Shown piece after piece: positions 1 through 7,754 of a stretch of DNA of 64,000 nucleotides. Source of the DNA: Actinomycetota bacterium (GTDB lineage Bacteria; Actinomycetota; Acidimicrobiia; Acidimicrobiales; Ilumatobacteraceae); the NCBI GenBank assembly GCA_016213625.1, contig JACQZZ010000016.1:1-64000 (forward strand), written 5' to 3'. The notes beneath the pieces were generated by a model, which ran no database searches, had not been told where the DNA came from, and saw nothing but the letters and a program-made list of their open reading frames with translations. Position numbers and translations under genes: made by a program. Within the stretch, counting starts at the first letter, position 1; every line of letters begins with the position of its first letter.

Positions 1-834
1 CCGGCCGGCACGGCATGGGAAGCCGCGCTGATGTGCCGGGTGTCGATGCGCTTCGACGACGCCAAGGTCGACTTCCTGCACGACCAGGAGTTCGAGGCCG
101 TGTTCTTTCCGCTCTCCGAGCAGATCGACCCCAGTCGACCCACCGACGTGGACTACGACGACCGCGACCTCCGCAGCGAGCCACCGTCGCCCTGCACCTA
201 TCGACTCCCGAACGCGCCCATCGAGCAGAAGACGTTCTTCACCCGCGTCCAACGCGACCTGGTCGATTCGCTGGTGCGCAGCCGCACCGTCGACATGCTG
301 ACGAACAAGGACCTCAAGGTGTTCGGTCGGCCGGGCGAGACCCCCGAAGCGTTCGCGGTTCGCTGCCAGGCGGCGGCCGACACCAAGGCCGACGAGGACA
401 CGGCCAAGCTGCGCACGAAGTACCAGACGAAGATGCAGAGCCTGCAGAAGCAACTGCTCGCCGCCGAGGACCGGGCCCAGGTGTTGGAGACGCAGGCCAA
501 GGGCAAGCGCACCGACGAGATCTTCTCGGCCGCCGGCTCCATTCTCGACGGGTTCCTCGGTGGGCGCCGCTCTCGCGGCAGCATGATCAGCTCGGCCTCT
601 CGCAAGCGGTCCACCACCGCGGCGGCCGGCGCCCGACTCGATGCTCAGGAGAGCAAGATCCAGGCGCTGCAACAGGAGCTCGCCGACCTGGAACAGCAGT
701 TGGTCGACGAGGTGCAGGGCATCACCGATCGCTGGAACACGACCGCGATGAACATCACCACGACGGCGGTCCAGCTGGAGCGCACCGACGTGAAGGTCAC
801 CGCGCTCTCGTTGGTGTGGCTACCCGTGGCCTGA
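1..834 (+). CDS. C-terminal part of an ATP-binding (HerA/DUF87-like) protein, partial
   Basis: The reading frame is open to the left edge, so only the last 277 residues of a larger protein are present. The fragment is mostly charged helix with two coiled-coil stretches (about residues 130-165 and 215-245), separated by a glycine/serine/arginine-rich segment, and ends with hydrophobic TALSLVWLPVA. No Walker motif is visible. From memory, bacterial DUF87/HerA-type ATPases often end in a coiled coil followed by a similar LxWLP tail, so I infer the lost N-terminal part is such an ATPase. The function is not shown by the visible sequence. It is convergent with the DUF2461 gene 18 bases downstream. 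Confidence 0.55.
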   Translation, partial: PAGTAWEAALMCRVSMRFDDAKVDFLHDQEFEAVFFPLSEQIDPSRPTDVDYDDRDLRSEPPSPCTYRLPNAPIEQKTFFTRVQRDLVDSLVRSRTVDMLTNKDLKVFGRPGETPEAFAVRCQAAADTKADEDTAKLRTKYQTKMQSLQKQLLAAEDRAQVLETQAKGKRTDEIFSAAGSILDGFLGGRRSRGSMISSASRKRSTTAAAGARLDAQESKIQALQQELADLEQQLVDEVQGITDRWNTTAMNITTTAVQLERTDVKVTALSLVWLPVA

Positions 835-852
835 CGCCAGTCACCGGTCGCG

Positions 853-1512
853 TCAGCGGCGCTCGTCGGGTGGCAGCGTGCTGGGACCGACGTGGAGGTC
901 GAGCCAGGCGTTCAACTCGTTCGCCGCCGTCCAGGCGTCGCGCACCTTGCCCACGACGGCCTTGGTGTGCATCCACTTGGCCAGCGGCCACTCGCGTCCG
1001 GCCATCAACCCCTTGCGACGCAACAGCTCGATGCGGGGATGGTCCTTGGGGAAGCCTCTCGGCGCGGACTTCAGCTCGCTCATCGCGCCCGGCCGCAAGC
1101 CGGCCTTCTCCACGTCGGCCACCAGCCGCGCGAGCTCGGTACCGGTGGCCTCGGCGTCGACGGCGGCACGGAAACGCTCGAGCTGATCCGAGGCCATGCC
1201 GTAGTAGCCCGAGCCGGCGAACATGCCGGTGGCGCTGAACGCGACGTAGTGGCCGGCGCCGCCTTCGCTCTCGCCGTACGCGCCGATGTTCTCCTTGTAC
1301 GGCGTTTTGTCCTTGCTGAACCGCACGTCCTTGTACGGGCGGAACACCTGGAACGGGCCGTAGTCGGACAGCTCCTCGAGCAGCGCGAGCATCGGCGCGC
1401 GCACGGCCCGCTCGTAGACGGGCTTGTTGGCCTGCCAATAGGGACGTGAGTTGTCGGCCTGCAATCCTTCGTAGAAGGCGACGGCCTCGAGCGGGAACCC
1501 GGTGAACGTCAT
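853..1512 (-). CDS. DUF2461 / TIGR02453 family protein
   Basis: This is a 219-residue protein of the DUF2461 family, whose biochemical role is not established. The N-terminal TGFPLEAVAFYEGL, the central FRPYKDVRFSKDKTPYK block and the later FPKDHPRIELLRRKGLM are family signatures and span the whole protein. An upstream in-frame ATG would overlap the divergent glpK, so I chose the ATG at 1512. That start puts MTFTGF at the N-terminus and places a TACAGT hexamer 8 bases upstream. No signal peptide or membrane segment is seen. It shares a 34-base divergent promoter region with glpK. Confidence 0.85.
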   Translation of the reverse strand: MTFTGFPLEAVAFYEGLQADNSRPYWQANKPVYERAVRAPMLALLEELSDYGPFQVFRPYKDVRFSKDKTPYKENIGAYGESEGGAGHYVAFSATGMFAGSGYYGMASDQLERFRAAVDAEATGTELARLVADVEKAGLRPGAMSELKSAPRGFPKDHPRIELLRRKGLMAGREWPLAKWMHTKAVVGKVRDAWTAANELNAWLDLHVGPSTLPPDERR

Positions 1513-1520
1513 GGCCTCGT

Positions 1521-1526
1521 ACTGTA
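1521..1526 (-). promoter_or_regulatory. predicted -10 hexamer TACAGT of the DUF2461 gene
   Basis: TACAGT on the minus strand ends 8 bases before the ATG at 1512, the spacing expected when transcription begins at or next to the start codon. No Shine-Dalgarno sequence lies between them. Confidence 0.45.
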
Positions 1527-1534
1527 GGGCCGCG

Positions 1535-1540
1535 TACTGT
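1535..1540 (+). promoter_or_regulatory. predicted -10 hexamer TACTGT of glpK
   Basis: TACTGT lies 6 bases upstream of the glpK ATG at 1547. A second TACTGT sits 15 bases earlier (1520-1525) and overlaps the opposite-strand hexamer of the DUF2461 gene. There is no Shine-Dalgarno before the ATG, which suggests a leaderless transcript. Confidence 0.5.
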
Positions 1541-1546
1541 GGGTAC

Positions 1547-2968
1547 ATGTCGGGCAGCGCCACACTGGCCATCGATCAGGGGACGTCGGCGACGAAGGCG
1601 ATCGTGGTGCTGCTGGACGGCACGGTGGCCGGGTTGGCGGAAGTGCCCGTGCGGGTTCGCGCTTCGCCCGACGGCGCCGTGGAGCTGGACCCCGAGGAGC
1701 TGTGGCGCAGCGTGGTCGACGCCGGCCGGCAGGCCCTGGCCGCGGCCGGGAACCCGCCCCTCGCCGCCATCGGACTGGCCAATCAGGGCGAGACGGTGCT
1801 GGCATGGGATCGGGTGACGGGCGAACCGCACGGCCCGGCCATCGTGTGGCAGGACCGCCGATCGGGTGTGGTGTGCGATCGCCTCGCACCGCACGCGGCG
1901 AGGCTGGCGGAGTTGACCGGTCTGGAACTCGACCCGTACTTCGTGGCACCGAAGATGGTCTGGCTGCGCGAGCGGGTACCCGCCGACCTGGCGATCACCA
2001 CCACCGACACCTGGCTGCTCCACCGACTGTGCGGCGCGTTCGTCACCGACGTGGCCACCGCCGGCCGCACGCTGCTGCTCGATCTGGACCGTGGCACCTG
2101 GAGCGCCGAGGCGTGCGCGGTGTTCGGCGTCGACGTTCTCTCGTTGCCACAGGTGGTGGGCAACACCGAGCTGCTCGGTTCGTGTTCGCTGTTCGGCGGC
2201 GACGTGCCCGTGTCGGGTGCGTGCGTGGACCAACAGGCGGCGCTGTTCGCCGAGTCGTGTCGCAGCGCAGGACAGGCGAAGTGCACGTACGGCACCGGCG
2301 CGTTCATGCTCGCCTGCACCGGCGACCAACCCACCCGCAGCACGAACGGTCTGGTCGGCTGTCCGGCGTGGATGGTGGGCGACGAACTCACGTGGTGCCT
2401 CGACGGCCAGGTGTACACCGTGGGGGCCGCCGTGAGCTGGCTGGTCGACATGGGCATCATGACCGAGCCCGCCGACCTCGACCGGTTGGGCGGAGCGGTG
2501 AAGGATGCCGGCGGCGTGACGTTCGTGCCGGCGCTCGCCGGACTCGCCGCCCCCTATTGGAAGCCACAGGCGAAGGCGGCCTTCACCGGGTTGTCGCTCG
2601 GCACCGAACGCGGTCATCTGGTGCGCGCCGCCATCGACGGCATCGCCGCGCAGGTGGCCCTGCTCGCCCACGCCGCCGGCCGCGACCTGGGCGAGCCGTT
2701 GTCATTGCTGCGAGTCGACGGTGGGCTGACGCGCAGCCACACGCTGCTGCAGGTGCAGGCCGACCTGTTGCAGTGTCCCGTCGAGGTGTACCCGTCGCCG
2801 CACGCCACTGCGTTGGGTGTGGCCGCGTTCGCGGTGATCGGTGCGGGACTGACCACCGAATGGGCCACCGTCCCGTCGGTCACGGTGGAGCCCACCATCA
2901 CCGCCGACGAGGCCGCCGAGCGGCTGGCCACGTGGCAGGCCGTCGCAGATGCCACGATGGATCGATGA
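1547..2968 (+). CDS. glpK: glycerol kinase (FGGY family)
   Basis: Predicted to phosphorylate glycerol to sn-glycerol 3-phosphate with ATP. The 473-residue length is close to the usual ~500. The N-terminal LAIDQGTSATKAIV is the FGGY phosphate-binding loop; NQGETVLAWD and IVWQDRRS follow, as in glycerol kinases. The C-terminal half has CTYGTGAFML, then ALAGLAAPYWKPQAKAAFTGL and RVDGGLTRS. The start at 1547 gives the short MSGSATLAIDQ N-terminus. It is the first gene of an operon with two flavoproteins, the next starting 10 bases after its stop, which supports glycerol over other FGGY substrates. Gluconate or xylulose kinase activity is less likely given the ID-Q-GTS and AAPYW motifs. Confidence 0.9.
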   Translation: MSGSATLAIDQGTSATKAIVVLLDGTVAGLAEVPVRVRASPDGAVELDPEELWRSVVDAGRQALAAAGNPPLAAIGLANQGETVLAWDRVTGEPHGPAIVWQDRRSGVVCDRLAPHAARLAELTGLELDPYFVAPKMVWLRERVPADLAITTTDTWLLHRLCGAFVTDVATAGRTLLLDLDRGTWSAEACAVFGVDVLSLPQVVGNTELLGSCSLFGGDVPVSGACVDQQAALFAESCRSAGQAKCTYGTGAFMLACTGDQPTRSTNGLVGCPAWMVGDELTWCLDGQVYTVGAAVSWLVDMGIMTEPADLDRLGGAVKDAGGVTFVPALAGLAAPYWKPQAKAAFTGLSLGTERGHLVRAAIDGIAAQVALLAHAAGRDLGEPLSLLRVDGGLTRSHTLLQVQADLLQCPVEVYPSPHATALGVAAFAVIGAGLTTEWATVPSVTVEPTITADEAAERLATWQAVADATMDR

Positions 2969-2978
2969 GGATCGAACG

Positions 2979-4379
2979 GTGAGCGTCGTGAGCGACCAAC
3001 CGTTCGACGTCGTCGTTGTCGGCGGCGGCGTCGTGGGCTGTGCAGTCGCGCTGCTGCTGTCGCATCACCGGCTGAAGGTCGCACTGTTCGAAGCACGCAA
3101 CGACGTGGGTGCCGGCACCAGCAAGGCCAACACGGCCATCCTCCACACGGGGTTCGACGCCACCCCCGGTTCGGTGGAGGCGCGCCTGGTGGCGCGCGGC
3201 TACGAACTGCTGCGCGATTACGCGCCCGGCGCCGGCATCGCGGTGGAGCCCACCGGCGCCGTGCTGGTCGCGTGGGACGACGAGCAGCAGGCGGTGCTGC
3301 CGAAGCTCGCCGAGAAGGCAGCCGCCAACGGGTACGTGCACACCGAGATCATCGACGGCAACGCCGTACGCGAGCTGGAGCCGCACCTGGGCCCAGGCGC
3401 CACGGGCGGCATGGTCGTGCCGCACGAGTACATCATCGATCCGTGGACCACTCCCCTGGCGTTCGCCACCGAGGCAGTGGCCAACGGTTGCGAGCTGGTC
3501 ACCGGTTTCCGGGTCGCGTCGGCACGGCGCTCTGACGACGGCACCACCGAGCTCACCGCGGCCGACGGTCGTGTGGTGCGGGCGCGCTTCGTCGTCAACG
3601 CCGCGGGGCTGTACGGCGACGAACTGCACCGGGCGATGGGTTTCGACGGCTTCACCGTCCGTCCTCGTCGCGGCGAGTTGATCGTGTTCGACAAGTTCGC
3701 CCGTTCGCTGCTGCACCGCACGCTGCTGCCCGTCCCCACATCGCACACCAAGGGCGTGCTGGTGGCACCCACCGTCTTCGGCAACGTGATGCTCGGCCCC
3801 ACCGCCGACGACATCGACGACAAGGAAGCCACCGGTTCCACTCGTGCGGGCCTCGACGGGTTGCTGGCCAAAGGCCGCCGCATCCTGCCCGCCCTGCTCC
3901 ACGAGGAGGTCACCGCGGTGTACGCCGGGCTGCGTGCCGCCACCGCGCACAGCGACTACCAACTGAGCGCGCACGCCGATGCCGGCTACGTGTGCCTGGG
4001 CGGCATCCGCTCCACCGGGCTCACCGCGTCGATGGCCCTTGCCGAGGAGGCGCTGGAGATGCTCACCGGCATCGGATTGACCGCCGCGCGACGCCCCGCC
4101 GACGAACTGCGCCCCGTGCACCTCACGTCGTTGGGCGAGGCAGACGATCGCCCGTACCAGTCGGGGGGCTCCACCGTGTGCCACTGCGAGCGGGTGACGG
4201 CCGACGAGATCGTCACCGCCGTGACGGCGCTGGTGCCGGCGCACGATCTGGACGGGCTCCGCCGCCGCACCCGAGCGGTGGCCGGCCGGTGTCAGGGCTT
4301 CTTCTGCGCCGCCGAGGTGTGCGCGCTGGCGGCCCGTGCCGATGGTCGGAGTATGCAGCACTGGATGGGCGCGTCATGA
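2979..4379 (+). CDS. FAD-dependent glycerol-3-phosphate dehydrogenase-like protein with BFD [2Fe-2S] domain
   Basis: This 466-residue flavoprotein resembles GlpA and related oxidoreductases that convert glycerol 3-phosphate to dihydroxyacetone phosphate. It begins with a Rossmann FAD motif (VVVGGGVVGCAVA). The DAO fold continues to about residue 375 (AAGLYGDELHRAMG; GGIRSTGLTAS). The last ~70 residues carry CHC and, later, CQGFFCAAEVC, the cysteine pattern of a BFD-like [2Fe-2S] domain. I chose GTG at 2979 because GAGG sits 8 bases upstream; an ATG at 2949 would overlap glpK by 20 bases. It overlaps the next gene by ATGA, so the two products probably form a complex. Confidence 0.82.
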   Translation: MSVVSDQPFDVVVVGGGVVGCAVALLLSHHRLKVALFEARNDVGAGTSKANTAILHTGFDATPGSVEARLVARGYELLRDYAPGAGIAVEPTGAVLVAWDDEQQAVLPKLAEKAAANGYVHTEIIDGNAVRELEPHLGPGATGGMVVPHEYIIDPWTTPLAFATEAVANGCELVTGFRVASARRSDDGTTELTAADGRVVRARFVVNAAGLYGDELHRAMGFDGFTVRPRRGELIVFDKFARSLLHRTLLPVPTSHTKGVLVAPTVFGNVMLGPTADDIDDKEATGSTRAGLDGLLAKGRRILPALLHEEVTAVYAGLRAATAHSDYQLSAHADAGYVCLGGIRSTGLTASMALAEEALEMLTGIGLTAARRPADELRPVHLTSLGEADDRPYQSGGSTVCHCERVTADEIVTAVTALVPAHDLDGLRRRTRAVAGRCQGFFCAAEVCALAARADGRSMQHWMGAS

Positions 4380-5539
4380 GCCGGCCCGAAGTGGTCATCA
4401 TCGGTGGCGGACCGTCCGGGCTCTCGGCCGCCATCGAGCTGCGCAAGCGCGGTGTGTCGCGGGTGACCGTCCTCGAGCGCGAGCAGCAGGCGGGCGGCAT
4501 TCCCCGCCACACCGCGCACGCCGGCTACGGGCTGCGCGACCTGCGACGTGTCACCACCGGGCCGCGCTACGCCGCCGCGCTGGTGAGGTCGGCCGAGAAG
4601 GAGGGCGTGGACCTGCGCACCGGCATCACGGTCACCTCCATCGCCGATCTGCCCGACGGGCTGAAGGCCGACGCGGTGGTGCTGGCCACCGGTGTCCGCG
4701 AGCGCCCGCGATCCGCGCGGCTCGTGCCGGGCGATCGCCCGGCCGGCATCCACACCACGGGGTCGCTGCAGCAGTTCGTGACGCTTCACCACCAGAACGT
4801 GGGCCGCCGTGCGGTGGTGGTGGGGGCCGAGCACGTCAGCTTCTCCGCCGTGCTCACACTGGCGCACGCTGGGTGCGAGGTGGCCGCGCTCACCACGCCG
4901 CACGCCCGGCACCAGACCTACGCCGCGCTCGCGTTCGCCGCCGCCGGTCGTCGCCGCATCCCCATCCGCACCGGCGTCGACATCGCCGAGATCATCGGCC
5001 GTACTCGCGTCGAGGCCGTGGTGCTCACCGACGGGTCGCGCATCGAGTGCGACACGGTGGTGTTCACCGGCGACTGGATCCCCGATCACGAGCTGGCCCG
5101 CACCGCGGGGTTGGCGATGCTGCCCGTCGCCAAATCGCCCGTGATCGACTCGGGGATGCACACGTCGCAACGCGGGGTGTTCGCCATCGGCAACCTCGTG
5201 CACCCGGCCGAGACCGCCGACATCTGCGCGCTCGACGGTCGCCACGTGGCGACGGCGGTGCTCGACTGGCTCACGATCGGCACCTGGCCCGAGGCCGTCG
5301 TGCCCATCGAGGTGGAGGAGCCCGTGGCGTGGGCATCGTTCGACGCCCGCGGCATCGCAGTGCGAGTGAGCGAGATCGTCACCGGCCAACTGCGCCTCAC
5401 GCACGCCGGTGAGGTGCAGTGGATCAGTACCGAGCGCGAGTGGTTGCCGAACCGCTCGATCACCATCCCCACCACGGAGATGAAGGCCAGCCGCTTCCCC
5501 TACGCCGGCCCCCGCCTGCGCATCGACGTCATTCGGTAA
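4376..5539 (+). CDS. FAD/NAD(P)-binding oxidoreductase, GlpB-like partner
   Basis: This is a 387-residue pyridine-nucleotide-disulfide-type oxidoreductase without redox cysteines. VVIIGGGPSGLSAAIELRKRG is the FAD loop, AVVLATGVRERPRSARLVPG is the typical ATG motif, and VVVGAEHVSFSAVL is a second, degraded dinucleotide loop. GVFAIGNLVHPAETADICALDG is the C-terminal FAD-contacting motif. It resembles the second subunit encoded beside GlpA-like proteins in Firmicutes and Actinobacteria. Its ATG overlaps the upstream stop (ATGA), which indicates translational coupling. It probably transfers electrons from the GlpA-like subunit to an acceptor. No GlpC or DUF1667 gene follows, so the final acceptor is unclear. 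Confidence 0.75.
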   Translation: MSRPEVVIIGGGPSGLSAAIELRKRGVSRVTVLEREQQAGGIPRHTAHAGYGLRDLRRVTTGPRYAAALVRSAEKEGVDLRTGITVTSIADLPDGLKADAVVLATGVRERPRSARLVPGDRPAGIHTTGSLQQFVTLHHQNVGRRAVVVGAEHVSFSAVLTLAHAGCEVAALTTPHARHQTYAALAFAAAGRRRIPIRTGVDIAEIIGRTRVEAVVLTDGSRIECDTVVFTGDWIPDHELARTAGLAMLPVAKSPVIDSGMHTSQRGVFAIGNLVHPAETADICALDGRHVATAVLDWLTIGTWPEAVVPIEVEEPVAWASFDARGIAVRVSEIVTGQLRLTHAGEVQWISTEREWLPNRSITIPTTEMKASRFPYAGPRLRIDVIR

Positions 5540-5556
5540 CGTTCACTCCCAATTTC

Positions 5557-5632
5557 GCCGACGTAGCCCAATGGCAGAGGCACAGCGCTTAGGACGCTGA
5601 AAGTGAGAGTTCGAGTCTCTCCGTCGGCACCA
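5557..5632 (+). tRNA. tRNA with anticodon UAG, short variable loop
   Basis: A complete cloverleaf can be drawn. The acceptor stem is GCCGACG/CGTCGGC with discriminator A at 5629 and an encoded CCA (5630-5632). The D arm has three G-C pairs plus a C-A mismatch and GG in the loop. The anticodon stem CAGCG/CGCTG carries the loop CTTAGGA. The variable loop is 5 bases and the T arm is GAGAG-TTCGAGT-CTCTC. The anticodon (5590-5592) is UAG, which reads CUA leucine codons. Bacterial tRNA-Leu normally has a long variable arm (about 85 bases in total); this gene is a 76-base class I tRNA. A73 and G37 fit leucine, but the charging identity is uncertain. Confidence 0.85.
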
Positions 5633-5653
5633 CTTCGCAGGCGGGTCGCAGCC

Positions 5654-5992
5654 CTACTGGACGGGGGCCTCGACGCGGAAGCGGTGGCCATCGGGGTCCT
5701 GGATGATCATCACCTTCGTGCCCCAGTGCGTGTCGCGGAACGGGCTCACCACGGTGACACCCGGCGGCACCTGGTAGTCGACGTCGGCCTCGAGGTACAG
5801 CTCGGTGGCCAGCGGGTCCTCCAACGACTGCTCGGCCAGGAACACCGATGGGCCACCCGCGGGGTTGCGCAGTTGACCGGAGTGATGATCGGTCTCGAAC
5901 TCCAGCTCGTACCCCAGTGACTGCCAGAAGGCCACCGCGCCGGCCCAATCGTGGGTCTCGATGTAGAGGTGTCCGAATCCACGAGTCGTCAT
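5654..5992 (-). CDS. VOC (glyoxalase/bleomycin-resistance fold) protein
   Basis: A 112-residue single-module vicinal-oxygen-chelate protein. GFGHLYIETHDWAGAVAFWQ at the N-terminus and IIQDPDGHRFRVEAP at the C-terminus are the two beta-alpha-beta-beta halves, with His8 and Glu109 in positions that often hold metal. The substrate cannot be inferred. The ATG at 5992 is preceded by TACTCT at 6 bases. It is divergent from the LLM enzyme and convergent with the tRNA. Confidence 0.75.
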   Translation of the reverse strand: MTTRGFGHLYIETHDWAGAVAFWQSLGYELEFETDHHSGQLRNPAGGPSVFLAEQSLEDPLATELYLEADVDYQVPPGVTVVSPFRDTHWGTKVMIIQDPDGHRFRVEAPVQ

Positions 5993-5998
5993 CTCCAC

Positions 5999-6004
5999 AG
6001 AGTA
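5999..6004 (-). promoter_or_regulatory. predicted -10 hexamer TACTCT of the VOC gene
   Basis: TACTCT on the minus strand lies 6 bases from the ATG at 5992, with no Shine-Dalgarno in between. Confidence 0.4.
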
Positions 6005-6035
6005 ACCCGGCCGAAATGGGGCCATCCTGTGCCCC

Positions 6036-6740
6036 ATGATCGTCGACGTGCAGTTCAGCTCGGCCCACAACGACTGGCCCGAACTGCGCGACGCCGTGCT
6101 GCAGGCCGAGGCCGACGGCACGTACGGCACCACCTGGGTGCTCGACCACTTCGACGGCAGCACGTTCCCCGGCGGCGACCGCGATCTGCTCGAAGCCTTC
6201 ACCTTCATGGGCGCGCTGGCGGCCGCCACCACCACCATCGGCATCGGTTCGCTCGTGGCCAACGTCGCCAATCGCCACCCCGAGCTGCTCGCCCTGGCCG
6301 CGTCGTCGGTGCAGCGCATCAGCGACGGACGGCTGCATCTGGGCATCGGTGCCGGCGCCGCCCCGGAGACTCCCTGGTCGCGCGAGCACAAGGAGCGCGG
6401 CATCGCGTTGCAACCCACGCTCGAGGCCCGGCACGCCGCGGTGGTGCACCAGATCGAGGTGCTCCGCCATCGCGCGCCCGACGTGCCCGTCATCGTCGGT
6501 GTGAACAGCGAAGCCCTCGCCCGCATCGCCGGCACCCATGCCGATGGCGTGAACGTGCGACTCAGCAGCCCCCACTCGGCTCGCTACCTGGCCGCTGCCC
6601 GCGACGCCGCGCACGCGTCGGGTCGTCACGCGGCGTTCGACTGCAGCGGGTGGGCCGGCGACGACGACCTGGCATCGCAGGAGAAGGCGCACGAACTGCA
6701 ACTCGACCGGTTGATCATCTCTCGGTTGGCACCGCTGTGA
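6036..6740 (+). CDS. short LLM-class (luciferase-like) flavin oxidoreductase
   Basis: A 234-residue member of the luciferase-like monooxygenase superfamily, which uses FMN or F420. The TTTIGIGSLVANVANRHPELLA segment and RISDGRLHLGIGAGAAP are the family's conserved core. It is about 60-100 residues shorter than usual LLM proteins and lacks part of the C-terminal barrel, although the last blocks (HADGVNVRLSSP) are present. The substrate is unknown. Its stop overlaps the GTG start of the next gene (GTGA), suggesting coupled expression with the PLP enzyme. Confidence 0.7.
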   Translation: MIVDVQFSSAHNDWPELRDAVLQAEADGTYGTTWVLDHFDGSTFPGGDRDLLEAFTFMGALAAATTTIGIGSLVANVANRHPELLALAASSVQRISDGRLHLGIGAGAAPETPWSREHKERGIALQPTLEARHAAVVHQIEVLRHRAPDVPVIVGVNSEALARIAGTHADGVNVRLSSPHSARYLAAARDAAHASGRHAAFDCSGWAGDDDLASQEKAHELQLDRLIISRLAPL

Positions 6741-7753
6741 ACGTCACCGAACTCCCCACCCCCGCGGTGGTCATCGACGCCGACGTGCTGGACCACAACC
6801 TGGCCGCGATGGCTGCCGCCCACCCGGGCACTGCGCTGCGCCCGCACGTGAAGGCCCACAAGTGCACCGCCCTCGCCGCAGCACAACGTGCGGTGGGCCA
6901 TCACGCGTTCACCTGCGCGACCGTGCGCGAGGTGCTGGGCATGGCCGACGCGGGGTTGGGCGACGACCTGCTGCTGGCCAACGAGGTGCTCGACCTCACC
7001 CGCCTCCGCGCACTCGCGCTCGCCCAGGAGCACGCGTCCATCACCGTGGCGGTGGACTCCCCCGAGACCGTCGATGCCGCGGCCGCTGCCGGGCTGCGGT
7101 CGGTACTCGTCGACGTGAACGTGGGCATGCCCCGCTGCGGGTGCCGCCCCGACGAAGCCGGACGCATCGCCGACCTCGCACGTGCCCGTGGCATGGACGT
7201 TCGCGGGGTGATGGGCTACGAGGGCCACCTGATGATGGTCGACGACCCCGCCGATCAACGCCAGCGCGTCGACGACGCGATGGATCGACTGCTCGCCGCA
7301 CACGACCTGGTCGGCGGTTCGGTGGTCAGCGCCGGCGGCACCGGCACGTACCACCTGCACACTCGGGTCTCCGAGGTGCAGGCGGGCAGTTACGCCTTGA
7401 TGGACTCGCACTACGCTCGGCTCGGCCACCCGTTCCAACAGGCGGTGCACGTCTTCGGCACGGTGGTGTCGGCCACCCCCAAGTTTGCGGTGGCCGACGT
7501 GGGTCTGAAGGCGATGGGCATGGACCACGGGAACCCCACCGTCGAGACGCTCGACGGCCAGGGGGCCGATGTGTGGTTCCTGAGCGACGAGCACGTCACG
7601 TTCGTGCCCCACACCGGTGTCGCCACCGTCGGCGATCGGGTGCGGGTGGTGCCGGCACACATCGACCCCACCATGGCCCTCCACGCGGCGGCCTGGATCG
7701 CTCGCGGTCACGAGGTGATCGACCGGTGGCCCATCGACCTGCGCGGTTGGTGA
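6737..7753 (+). CDS. D-threonine aldolase / D-serine dehydratase-like fold-type III PLP enzyme
   Basis: A 338-residue alanine-racemase-fold enzyme. The N-terminal block ELPTPAVVIDADVLDHN and RPHVKAHKCTALA contain the probable PLP lysine (K in HVKAHK). The C-terminal block SDEHVTFVPHTGVA and VPAHIDPTMAL carries His and Asp in the positions of the divalent-metal site of D-threonine aldolases and D-serine dehydratases. It should cleave or dehydrate a D-beta-hydroxy amino acid; the exact substrate is not clear. The GTG start at 6737 overlaps the LLM stop, and the next gene starts 1 base after its own stop. Confidence 0.78.
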   Translation: MNVTELPTPAVVIDADVLDHNLAAMAAAHPGTALRPHVKAHKCTALAAAQRAVGHHAFTCATVREVLGMADAGLGDDLLLANEVLDLTRLRALALAQEHASITVAVDSPETVDAAAAAGLRSVLVDVNVGMPRCGCRPDEAGRIADLARARGMDVRGVMGYEGHLMMVDDPADQRQRVDDAMDRLLAAHDLVGGSVVSAGGTGTYHLHTRVSEVQAGSYALMDSHYARLGHPFQQAVHVFGTVVSATPKFAVADVGLKAMGMDHGNPTVETLDGQGADVWFLSDEHVTFVPHTGVATVGDRVRVVPAHIDPTMALHAAAWIARGHEVIDRWPIDLRGW

Positions 7754-7754
7754 C

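Noticed and set aside
5557-5632. Reading the tRNA as an amber (UAG) suppressor
   Set aside because: UAG here is the anticodon; it pairs with CUA codons. A suppressor would need the anticodon CUA.
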